Source of the DNA: Streptomyces sp. NA02950
GTDB taxonomy: Bacteria; Actinomycetota; Actinomycetes; Streptomycetales; Streptomycetaceae
Direction of reading: 5' to 3'
DNA length: 64,000 nucleotides
Assembly: GCF_013364155.1 (NCBI RefSeq)
Contig: NZ_CP054916.1
Span: forward strand, 4,461,001 to 4,525,000
Positions within the stretch are counted from its first letter, which is position 1. Each line of letters opens with the position of its first letter. A program made the position numbers and the translations under genes. This document shows, piece after piece, positions 24,271 to 31,386 of the stretch. The notes beneath the pieces were generated by a model that worked only from the letters and a program-made list of their open reading frames with translations, was not told where the DNA came from and did no database searches.

Positions 24271-24286
24271 GTGCGTATGAGCGCAC
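24271..24286. promoter_or_regulatory. GTGCG-N6-CGCAC dyad at the ArsR start
   Basis: Arms 24271-24275 and 24282-24286, overlapping the start region of the ArsR gene and 75 bp from the CDF start. Shares the GTGCG/CGCAC core with the longer palindrome at 24301-24319. Confidence 0.5.
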
Positions 24287-24636
24287 GCATGCACCTATCA
24301 GATGCGCACCGTGCGCATCAGCGAGCACCGAGCGCCGCGCAGTTCGACCGCGCGGCCCGCCTCCTCGGCCTGCTCGCCGACCGCACCCGGCTGGTGCTGC
24401 TGCACACGCTCACCGCGGGTGAGGCCGATGTGACCGCCCTGACCGCCGCCTGCAGCGCCGCCCGCCCGGCCGTCAGCCAGCACCTCGCCAAGCTGCGGCT
24501 GGCCGGTCTGGTCACCTCCCGCAAGGACGGCCGCCGGGTGGTCTACGCACTCCAGGACGGACACCTCGCCCGGCTGGTCGCCGAGGCCCTCAGCCACGCC
24601 GACCACGAGCTGTCCGGCCTGCCCCGGCACGACTGA
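24277..24636 (+). CDS. ArsR/SmtB-family metalloregulator
   Basis: 119 residues from ATG 24277 (GTG/ATG at 24271 also possible). Winged HTH: RLLGLLADRTRLVLLHTLTA, then CSAARPAVSQHLAKLRLAGLV and SRKDGRRVVYAL. His residues at the start (MHLSDAHRAH) and at the C-terminus (LSHADHELSG) are candidates for an alpha-5-type metal site. It probably represses the divergent CDF gene and itself until metal binds. A 19-bp dyad lies inside its own first codons. Confidence 0.88.
   Translation: MSARMHLSDAHRAHQRAPSAAQFDRAARLLGLLADRTRLVLLHTLTAGEADVTALTAACSAARPAVSQHLAKLRLAGLVTSRKDGRRVVYALQDGHLARLVAEALSHADHELSGLPRHD
24301..24319. promoter_or_regulatory. Perfect 19-bp palindrome inside the 5' end of the ArsR gene
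   Basis: Arms GATGCGCAC (24301-24309) and GTGCGCATC (24311-24319) around one base, within codons 9-15. With the dyad 30 bp upstream it makes two same-core sites. An intragenic operator for autoregulation is the likely reading. Confidence 0.55.
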
Positions 24637-24751
24637 CCCGCTCCGGCCCGCCCCCGACCCGCTCCGGCGGCGCGACCGGGCGGCGCCAGAGGCGCGATGG
24701 GGCCGTGTGGCCATTCAGTCGCGGCAAGCCCACTGGTTACGATCTGGCGCG

Positions 24752-25204
24752 ATGGGAACACGGCGGGAGGCAGGCGGCGGCATAGCGAGGAGCGTGGTGT
24801 ACGGCACCGCGCTCCTCGGGCTGTGGCGCGCCGCCCTGCTGCTGGCCGCGGTGCTCTGGGTGATGCCGTCGTGCGTCCACCCCGCCGCGCACCACGTCCC
24901 GCCGTCGGCGGGGTGCACCCACCACGCGGCCACGACCGCGCCCGACCTCCTCGCCCTCGGCGCCCAGCCGGTCCGCGCGGAGCAGGACCACCCGTCCGAT
25001 CCGGACGGCCCCGGGGGCGGCGACAACTGTGTCGCGGGCCCCCGCGGCACGGGCCAGGCGCTGGTGCCCACCCCCGTCCCCCCGCCCCTGCCCACGGAGG
25101 CGCCGCCACCCGGCGCACCGCGGACCGCGGACTCCATCCGGGCACCGCCCGACCGCACCGTCCACGCCCTCGGCCTCCATCAGCTCCAGGTCCTGCGGAC
25201 CTAG
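24752..25204 (+). CDS. Cys/His/Pro-rich exported hypothetical protein
   Basis: 150 residues from ATG 24752 (frame open from 24707). A basic start is followed by one hydrophobic helix (VVYGTALLGLWRAALLLAAV). Then comes an external-looking segment with CVHPAAHH, CTHHAATT and a later Cys (GGDNCVAGPRG), and a Pro-rich tail. No named domain. The paired Cys-His clusters could bind metal. It precedes DUF3105 and DUF305 genes on the same strand. Confidence 0.6.
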   Translation: MGTRREAGGGIARSVVYGTALLGLWRAALLLAAVLWVMPSCVHPAAHHVPPSAGCTHHAATTAPDLLALGAQPVRAEQDHPSDPDGPGGGDNCVAGPRGTGQALVPTPVPPPLPTEAPPPGAPRTADSIRAPPDRTVHALGLHQLQVLRT

Positions 25205-25270
25205 ACCGAGGCCGGTACACGCGATCACTTCACCCATCCAGTGCGCGAATTGCGAGGACTGACTACAGCC

Positions 25271-25933
25271 ATGGGTTCCAAGGGCTCGAAGACGAAGGGC
25301 GCGGCCTCCGACCGCCGCGCGAAGATAGAAGAGCTGCGCCGCGCGGAGAAGGCCCGCGAGCGCCGCTACCGGATCCTGACCATCACCTCCTGCACGGTGA
25401 TCGTCGCCGGTCTGGCCGTCGGCGGCTACTTCCTGGTGGACACCGGGGACAAGGACGAGAAGACCAAGGTCACCTCCCAGACCGTGCGCACCGGTACGTT
25501 CAAGGGCATGACCACATGGAAGGGACTGACCCAGACCCACGTCCGGGGCAAGGTCAAGTACGCCATGTCACCGCCGGTGGGCGGGGACCACAACCAGGTC
25601 TGGCAGAACTGCTCCGGCGACGTCTACGACAAGCCGCTGGAGAACGAGCACGCGGTGCACTCCCTCGAGCACGGCGCGGTGTGGGTGACCTACACCGACA
25701 AGGCGTCGGCGAAGGACGTGGCCACGCTCAAGGCGCGGGTGGAGAGGACCCAGTACTCCCTGATGAGTCCGTACCCGGGCCAGAAGTCCCCGATCATCCT
25801 GAACGCCTGGGGGCATCAGCTGAAGATCGACAAGGCGTCCGACCCGCGAGTGGCCGCCTTCTTCAGCACGTTCGTGCAGGGCGACCAGACTCCTGAACCG
25901 GGCGCCGCCTGCACCGGGGGGAAGCCTTCATGA
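25271..25933 (+). CDS. DUF3105 membrane-anchored protein
   Basis: 220 residues from ATG 25271. A Lys/Arg-rich cytoplasmic start (MGSKGSKTKGAASDRRAKIE) is followed by one TM helix (ILTITSCTVIVAGLAVGGYF) and the DUF3105 domain with its invariant blocks: YAMSPPVGGDHNQVWQNCSG, VHSLEHGAVWVTY and LMSPYPGQKSPIILNAWGHQ. His residues in GGDH and EHG are conserved in the family and may bind metal. Ends by overlapping the DUF305 start (ATGA). Function unknown. Confidence 0.92.
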   Translation: MGSKGSKTKGAASDRRAKIEELRRAEKARERRYRILTITSCTVIVAGLAVGGYFLVDTGDKDEKTKVTSQTVRTGTFKGMTTWKGLTQTHVRGKVKYAMSPPVGGDHNQVWQNCSGDVYDKPLENEHAVHSLEHGAVWVTYTDKASAKDVATLKARVERTQYSLMSPYPGQKSPIILNAWGHQLKIDKASDPRVAAFFSTFVQGDQTPEPGAACTGGKPS

Positions 25934-26652
25934 CCGGTGTCCGGGCCGGGTTCGGCCGGGCGTCTCGCCAGCCCCTGGTGGCGGGTGTCGCCGCGGCGGT
26001 CGCCGTGCTGACCCTGGTCGCGGTCGGGGTGCTGTGGCTCATGACGGACCGCTCGGAGGGCAGCACCGACACCGGCACCCCCTCGACGACCTCCGCCGAG
26101 GCGGGGTTCGCCCGGGACATGGCGGTCCACCACCAGCAGGCGGTGGAGATGTCGTTCATCGTGCGCGACCGCACCGACGACGAGGAAGTGCGGCGGCTCG
26201 CCTACGACATCATCAACACCCAGGCCAACCAGCGCGGGATGATGCTCGGCTGGCTGGATCTGTGGGGGCTCGACGTGACCTCCGAGGACCCCCCGATGAC
26301 GTGGATGGAGCACGGCTCGAAGGGCCATGGCTCGATGGACCACGAGGGGATGGAGGGCATGGACGACGGCGGGCGGTACACCCCGCACGACGGCTCGCTG
26401 ATGCCGGGCATGGCCACCAACGCCGAGCTGGACAAGCTGCGTTCGGCCAAGGGCAAGAAGGCCGAGGTGCTCTATCTGAAGCTGATGACCGCCCATCACA
26501 GGGCCGGGGTGGCGATGGCCCGGGGCGCGGTGGAGCTGGCCGAGGACTCCACCGTCACCCGGCTGGCCAGGACGATGGTCCAGGGGCAGCAGGCGGAGAT
26601 CGCGCTGATGGCCGACATGCTCAAGGCGCGCGGGGCCCGCGCCCCGTCCTGA
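25930..26652 (+). CDS. DUF305 membrane-anchored metal-binding-type protein
   Basis: 240 residues from ATG 25930, overlapping the DUF3105 stop. N-terminal TM (VAAAVAVLTLVAVGVLWLM). The DUF305 ferritin-like helices carry the duplicated motif: FARDMAVHHQQAVEMSFIVR and LMTAHHRAGVAMARGAVELA. Between them is a Met/His loop (WMEHGSKGHGSMDHEGMEGM). DUF305 proteins are often found near copper-resistance genes. A strong bidirectional terminator follows at 26688. Confidence 0.92.
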   Translation: MTGVRAGFGRASRQPLVAGVAAAVAVLTLVAVGVLWLMTDRSEGSTDTGTPSTTSAEAGFARDMAVHHQQAVEMSFIVRDRTDDEEVRRLAYDIINTQANQRGMMLGWLDLWGLDVTSEDPPMTWMEHGSKGHGSMDHEGMEGMDDGGRYTPHDGSLMPGMATNAELDKLRSAKGKKAEVLYLKLMTAHHRAGVAMARGAVELAEDSTVTRLARTMVQGQQAEIALMADMLKARGARAPS

Positions 26653-26687
26653 GCCGGGGCTCCCGATTCCCGCATCCGATTCCCGCA

Positions 26688-26722
26688 CCGGACGCCCCGG
26701 CCCTCGCGGCCGGGGCGTCCGG
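26688..26722. terminator. Strong bidirectional hairpin terminator
   Basis: A perfect 15-bp GC-rich stem (26688-26702 with 26708-26722) and a 5-nt loop between the convergent DUF305 and P450 genes. Confidence 0.85.
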
Positions 26723-26756
26723 CTGTCCGGCGGCGGCGCGGGCGCGGCGCCGGGAC

Positions 26757-28079
26757 TCAGCCCAGCGGCGCCGGGGTGAAGGTGACCGGCATGGCGGCCA
26801 CTCCGTGCATCAGGGCGGAGGAGTTCCACTGGAGCTCCTCCGGCGCCACGGCCAGCGTCACGTCCGGGAGCCGGTCGATCAGCACCTCGATCGCCGCCGT
26901 GGCGATGACCTCGGCCAGTTCGCGCCCGGGCTCCGGGCAGCCGTGCTCACCGTGGCTGAAGGACATATGGGCCTGGTTGCCCGACGCCCCGGCCCGGAAG
27001 TCCGGGCGGACGTTGGGGTCCGCGTTGGCCGCGGCCATCCCGAGGACGAGGCAGTCGCCCTTCCTGATGTGCTGTCCGCCGAGCGTGGTGTCCTCGGCGG
27101 CCCAGCGGCCGATGAAGTTGGGGACCGGGGTGTCCTCCCACAGCACCTCGTTGAGCGCCTGGCCGACGCTGCGGCGGCCGCCCGCCATGGTGACCGCGAA
27201 GCGTTCGTCGGTGAGCATCAGCCGCAGCGCGTTGCCGATCCAGTCCGCGGTGGGCTGGTGGCTGGCGTAGACGGTGCCGATCAGATCGTTGACGATCTCC
27301 TCGTCGGTGAGGCCCGCGGGGTGCGCGGCCAGCCGCTCGGGGATGCTGGGCACCGGGTTGACCCGGACCTTGGCCACCAGCGCCGCCATCCGGTCGTACA
27401 TCCGCTGGTACGCGGCCGCCTGGTCCTCGCTGCCGTTGGCGAGGTCGAGCATGTCGCGCAGGAGGGCGGCCGATTGGGAGGCGTCCAGGCCGAACAGCCG
27501 GGTGACCACGCGCAGCGGGAGCCGGCCGGCGTAGTCGGCCACCAGATCGGCGCGGCCGCTGCCCGCGAAGGTGTCGATCAGTTCGTCGGCGACCCGTTCG
27601 CAGCCGGACCGCAGCTCGAACTGGTCCACCGAGGACAGCGCGTCGAACATCGCCTCGGACCGGCGCTGGTGCTCGGCGCCCTCGGTGAACAGCATCGTCG
27701 GGCGGTAGCCGACGAAGGTCATCAGCGGCCAGTCGGCCGGGATGCGGTCCCAGGCGTGCCAGCGGCGCGAGTCGCGGGCGAAGACCTTGGGGTCGGAGGT
27801 GACGCGGTGCAGCTCCCGGTAGCCGAGGACCAGCCAGGCGGGGACGTCGCCGTCGAGCAGGATCGGCGCGACGGGGCCGTGGTCCCGGCGGAGCTGCCGG
27901 TACAGCTCGTCCGGGTCGTCCTGGAAGCGTGCGGTGGGCGTGGGCACCGCGTCCGGGTGAAAGGGGCACTCCGGGCCGGGTGTTGCGGGCGCGGACGCCG
28001 GGGCGGGTGGGGTGAGCGGTTCGGCCGGGACGGGCGGGTTGTCCGCCGCGGCCGCGAGGGCGGGGTCGGGAGTCGTCAC
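26757..28079 (-). CDS. CYP157-type cytochrome P450 of the conservon (cvnE position)
   Basis: 440 residues from GTG 28079, overlapping the cvnD stop (GTGA). Haem loop FSHGEHGCPEPG with the axial thiolate at Cys381. The K-helix reads NEVLW at residues 310-314: the Glu is present but the Arg of the otherwise near-universal EXXR pair is Trp. The I-helix reads YASHQPTADW (271-280) where AGxET is usual, so the acid is Gln and the first Thr is Pro. Streptomyces CYP157 proteins are known to replace EXXR by EXXW, and conservons commonly end in CYP157/CYP154 genes, so this is a genuine family trait. A Pro-rich N-terminal tail of 35 residues precedes the P450 fold. Substrate unknown. Confidence 0.9.
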   Translation of the reverse strand: MTTPDPALAAAADNPPVPAEPLTPPAPASAPATPGPECPFHPDAVPTPTARFQDDPDELYRQLRRDHGPVAPILLDGDVPAWLVLGYRELHRVTSDPKVFARDSRRWHAWDRIPADWPLMTFVGYRPTMLFTEGAEHQRRSEAMFDALSSVDQFELRSGCERVADELIDTFAGSGRADLVADYAGRLPLRVVTRLFGLDASQSAALLRDMLDLANGSEDQAAAYQRMYDRMAALVAKVRVNPVPSIPERLAAHPAGLTDEEIVNDLIGTVYASHQPTADWIGNALRLMLTDERFAVTMAGGRRSVGQALNEVLWEDTPVPNFIGRWAAEDTTLGGQHIRKGDCLVLGMAAANADPNVRPDFRAGASGNQAHMSFSHGEHGCPEPGRELAEVIATAAIEVLIDRLPDVTLAVAPEELQWNSSALMHGVAAMPVTFTPAPLG

Positions 28080-28690
28080 GCGGTGCTCTCCACGGCGGAG
28101 GTGGCGGACAGGGAGTAGAGATAGCGGGCCAGCGTGACCAGCACGGTCTTGCAGGAGTCGCGTTTACGGGCATCGCAGTCGATCACCGGGACCTCGGGCG
28201 GCAGATCGAGGGCCTCCCGCACCTCCTCCAGCGAGTGCTGTGGCTCGGTGAAGTTGTTGCGCGCCACGATGAACGGGGTGCCGTGGTGTTCCAGGCGGTC
28301 CAGCGCGTACCAGGAGTCGGCCAGCCGGTTGGTGTCCACCAGCACGACCGCGCCGAGGGTCCCGGAGAACAGCCGGTCCCACAGGAACCAGAACCGCTCC
28401 TGGCCGGGGGCGCCGAACAGATAGAGCACCATCTGCTCGTCGAGGCTGATCCGGCCGAAGTCGAAGGCGACCGTGGTGGTGGTCTTGTGCTGGACGAAGG
28501 AGGCGTCGTCGATCCCGATGCCCGCCTGCGTCATCGTCTCCTCGGTACTCAGCGGACGGATCTCGCTCACCGACTGGACCATCGTCGTCTTGCCGACGCC
28601 GAACCCGCCGACGATCACGATCTTGAGGCCGTCGCTCGCGCTCTCCCGCAGCGGGGCGCGTACGGCGCTGTCAGAGGTTCTGGAGTGCAA
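28076..28690 (-). CDS. cvnD: Conservon GTPase CvnD
   Basis: 204 residues. The likely start is TTG at 28690, because no ATG/GTG lies between the cvnC end and the P-loop; this overlaps cvnC by 20 bp. P-loop GGFGVGKTT at residues 28-36, switch region LSTEETMTQAG, and LYLFGAPGQERFWFLW (G3-like) are typical of the MglA/Rab-like CvnD GTPases. NKxD is replaced by a divergent VARNNF segment, as usual in this family. Proposed to work with CvnA-C at the membrane as a G-protein-like switch. Confidence 0.9.
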   Translation of the reverse strand: MHSRTSDSAVRAPLRESASDGLKIVIVGGFGVGKTTMVQSVSEIRPLSTEETMTQAGIGIDDASFVQHKTTTTVAFDFGRISLDEQMVLYLFGAPGQERFWFLWDRLFSGTLGAVVLVDTNRLADSWYALDRLEHHGTPFIVARNNFTEPQHSLEEVREALDLPPEVPVIDCDARKRDSCKTVLVTLARYLYSLSATSAVESTA

Positions 28691-29030
28691 CGAGCACCTT
28701 CTTCAGGGTTTCGGGCTCCGGCAGCCGCCCGCCGGGGCGGGCCGCGTGCGGATGGCGCGCGGTGATCCGGCCGGTGTCGAGCAGATCGCACAGCAGGATC
28801 TTGACGACGCTGACGGGCAGGTCCAGATACGAGGAGAGCTCCACGACCGACAGCGGACTGCGGCACATCCGGAGGATCTTGATGTGCTCGGACTGCATGC
28901 CCGGCACCGGCTCGCATTCGCTGACGATCAGCGTGACCATGTCGAAGACGCTCTCGTCGGCGCGGCTTCGGCCACTGGTGATGGTGTACAGCCGGTCCGG
29001 GTCCTCGTTGTCGAGCGCCCCTCGGATCAT
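28671..29030 (-). CDS. cvnC: Conservon DUF742 protein CvnC
   Basis: 119 residues from ATG 29030, overlapping the cvnB stop (ATGA). A DUF742 winged-helix-like fold: LYTITSGRSRADESVFDMVT, GMQSEHIKILRMCRSPLSVV, ELSSYLDLPVSVVKILLCDL. DUF742 proteins occur almost only in conservons between the roadblock protein and the GTPase, and probably bridge the complex. Confidence 0.92.
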   Translation of the reverse strand: MIRGALDNEDPDRLYTITSGRSRADESVFDMVTLIVSECEPVPGMQSEHIKILRMCRSPLSVVELSSYLDLPVSVVKILLCDLLDTGRITARHPHAARPGGRLPEPETLKKVLVALQNL

Positions 29031-29452
29031 GCGTTGGTCCCGGCGGCGCCGCCCGCGGCCACCCGTGGCGCGGCCCGCAGATAGTCACCGATCTGCTCGA
29101 CCAGCTCGTTCATGTTGTGGCCGATCACGCCGACATCGGCTTCGTCATGGGCCACGACGGCCAGATGGGCGCCCTCACCGGCTTCGACGATGAACAGGAT
29201 TCCCCCGTGGAACTCCGTCATCGACTGCCGGACCCCGCCGCTGCCGTCGCCGAACTCGATGGACGCGCCGTGGGCGAGGCTCTGGATGCCCGACGCGATG
29301 GCCGCCAGCTGGTCGGCCTGGTCCACGGACAGCCCGGAGGTGAGGCACAGCTTGAGGCCGTCCCGGGACAGCACCAGGGCGTGCCGTGAACCCGGGGTCT
29401 TCTCCAGGAGGTTCTCCAGCAGCCAGTCCAAGCTGCGGTCTGTGGTGTTCAT
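29027..29452 (-). CDS. cvnB: Conservon roadblock/LC7 protein CvnB
   Basis: 141 residues from ATG 29452, chosen because GAAGGAA lies 7 nt upstream; GTG 29470, overlapping the cvnA stop, would add six residues. Roadblock/LC7 fold: LLENLLEKTPGSRHALVLSR, DGLKLCLTSGLSVDQADQLA, GILFIVEAGEGAHLAVVAHD. Roadblock proteins act as GAP or scaffold partners of MglA-type GTPases, matching CvnD two genes downstream. Confidence 0.92.
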   Translation of the reverse strand: MNTTDRSLDWLLENLLEKTPGSRHALVLSRDGLKLCLTSGLSVDQADQLAAIASGIQSLAHGASIEFGDGSGGVRQSMTEFHGGILFIVEAGEGAHLAVVAHDEADVGVIGHNMNELVEQIGDYLRAAPRVAAGGAAGTNA

Positions 29453-29466
29453 CGACGTTCCTTCTG

Positions 29467-31032
29467 TCACGGCTGGTCGTTCTCAGCAGGCTCGGCGGAC
29501 TCGGCGGACTCGATGTGCTCTGCGGGCTCCGTCGACTCGGCGTTACGCGCGGCACCGGCGGCGGAGCCTTTGCGGGTTGCCTGGCGGAAGGCGCCGAAAC
29601 GCGCTCCTGCCTCCTCCGGGCACGGACGGCTGGTCTTCCCCTCTTTGCCGGCCTCCGGCGAGACGGGCGGTACGGGCCGGGAGGCCGCCGCCAGCGTCTC
29701 GCCGCGGCGCCGCTTGGGCAGGCCGTTGACCGACCGCGGGGGCCGGGCGGCGGGGGACGGCGTACCGGGGGCGGGTGCCGGGGCCGGGGACTCGGCGGCC
29801 GCCGGGGCCTTGGCCGGGGCGCTGCCGGCGCGCTCGACCACCCGCGCGGACGGGGTGGCGGACGCCTGCCGGGCCGCGTCGACGGCACGGGCGCGGGCGG
29901 GCGGCTCGAGTACGGCGTCCTGGTTGATGTGGGTGATCAGCTGCTGCGGGATCAGCACCACCACGCCGGTGCCGCCACGGGCGGACGGCCGGAAGGAGAC
30001 GGTGAGATCGTGCTTGCGGGCCAGGCAGCCGACGACCGCGAGCCCGAGCCGGGTGCCGGACAGCGTCGTCAGGTCCAGCGCCTCGGAGGACACCGCCTTC
30101 TGGGCCCGGGCCAGCGCGGCCGGGCCCATGACCAGACCGCCGTCCTCGATGGTGACCACGACGCCGGTGTGCGTCTCCTCGACGTACACATGCACCTCCT
30201 CGGTGGGAGGCGAGAAGCTGGCGGCGTTGTCCATCAGCTCGGCGAGCGCGTGCATGACGCCCTCGGCGGCGTAACCGGCCACCGCCGCGTTGCTGGCCGA
30301 GTGGACCCTTACCCGCTGGAAGGCGCTGATCCGGCCGACCGCGCCGCGCAGCACGGACTCCATCACGATGGGCTTGGTCCAGCGGCGCCCGGAGCGGGCA
30401 CCGGTGAGCACGGCGATGGAGTCGGCGATCCGGCCCGCCTGGGCGGTGGTGTGATCCAGCTTCAGCAAGTCGCCGAGGACGCTCTCGTCGTGCCGGTTCT
30501 CCATCTCGCGCAGATCGGCGAGCATCGTGGTGGCCAGCGCCTGGACCCGGCCCGCGGCGTTGGCGCACGCCGCCATCGCGGAGGCGCGCATCCGCTCACC
30601 GGTGCCGATCTCCTGCACCAGCACCCGCAGCAGCCGCTGGTGGGCGGCGCTGACCGGACGGGTCACCTGGGTCAGCACGGTGTCCGCCGACCCGCCGTCC
30701 CGCAACCGCTTCACCGCTGCCGGAATCGTTTCATCAGCGAGTCTGGCGGCCTCCAGCTCCTTCGCCGCGGCCTCCCGCTCCAGCGTGGTGACCCGCTCCT
30801 GGAGGCGGCCGATGGACCGCGACCGGAAGGCGGCGACCGCCAGGGCCACCGCCAGCAGGACGGCGGCCGCCCCGCAGAAGACGGCGACCGCGGTGCGGTC
30901 GGTGGCGGGCACCTCGGCCGTCACCCACAGCCCCGCGCCGCCGGCGACGACGGCGGCCAGCAGCGGGACGGCCAGAGCCTGCCGCGTCAGCGAAGGTCCT
31001 TTGTAGGGATGGCTGGATATATGTGCTGACAT
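29467..31032 (-). CDS. cvnA: Conservon sensor ATPase CvnA
   Basis: 521 residues from ATG 31032 (SD GAGGA). Two TM helices near the N-terminus (QALAVPLLAAVVAGGAGLWV; TAVAVFCGAAAVLLAVALAV), a coiled coil (IGRLQERVTTLEREAAAKEL), then a HATPase_c domain (ALAELMDNAASFSPPTEEVH; VVTIEDGGLVMGP; LGLAVVGCLARKH). The C-terminal 170 residues are Pro/Ala-rich and disordered. A histidine-kinase-like architecture without a clear phospho-acceptor His. Head of the five-gene conservon, all genes joined by overlaps. Confidence 0.92.
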   Translation of the reverse strand: MSAHISSHPYKGPSLTRQALAVPLLAAVVAGGAGLWVTAEVPATDRTAVAVFCGAAAVLLAVALAVAAFRSRSIGRLQERVTTLEREAAAKELEAARLADETIPAAVKRLRDGGSADTVLTQVTRPVSAAHQRLLRVLVQEIGTGERMRASAMAACANAAGRVQALATTMLADLREMENRHDESVLGDLLKLDHTTAQAGRIADSIAVLTGARSGRRWTKPIVMESVLRGAVGRISAFQRVRVHSASNAAVAGYAAEGVMHALAELMDNAASFSPPTEEVHVYVEETHTGVVVTIEDGGLVMGPAALARAQKAVSSEALDLTTLSGTRLGLAVVGCLARKHDLTVSFRPSARGGTGVVVLIPQQLITHINQDAVLEPPARARAVDAARQASATPSARVVERAGSAPAKAPAAAESPAPAPAPGTPSPAARPPRSVNGLPKRRRGETLAAASRPVPPVSPEAGKEGKTSRPCPEEAGARFGAFRQATRKGSAAGAARNAESTEPAEHIESAESAEPAENDQP

Positions 31033-31386
31033 CTATCAGGTCCTCATGGGCGCGTTCGTTGGGGTTGAGACGGGACCACGCCGACATCAAGCCGTGGGCG
31101 GCACATGTTAGTACTGCTCACGCATTTTTGACCGGTACCGCTCAGTAGGCGGACGATGACGGCCCATCACCCGCCGAGGACCTCCGCACGCCGCTTACCG
31201 GGACAAAGGTGAACAGTTCTGAGGTGATGTCACGTATCCCTCCGAGGAAAGGCCGGAAATCGGCCCCGTGATCGGAGACAATGGATCCAGTAGCGCGGGA
31301 ACCCTCACACGACCTCCACCGAGCGCCGTAAACGTGAACGTCCCGCGGCCGGGCCCGCGTTCCGCCACGACCCCGCCCGTACCCCG
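31033..31386. other. Non-coding interval upstream of the conservon
   Basis: 354 bp between the cvnA start and the end of the SpoIIE gene, both on the minus strand. No coding frame is supported. The part nearest cvnA is relatively AT-rich (31100-31140) and should hold the conservon promoter; no operator-like dyad is obvious. Confidence 0.4.

Noticed and set aside
26757..28079. P450 as a pseudogene because EXXR is missing
   Set aside because: The frame is intact, the haem Cys is present, and EXXW is a known trait of CYP157-type proteins in conservons.
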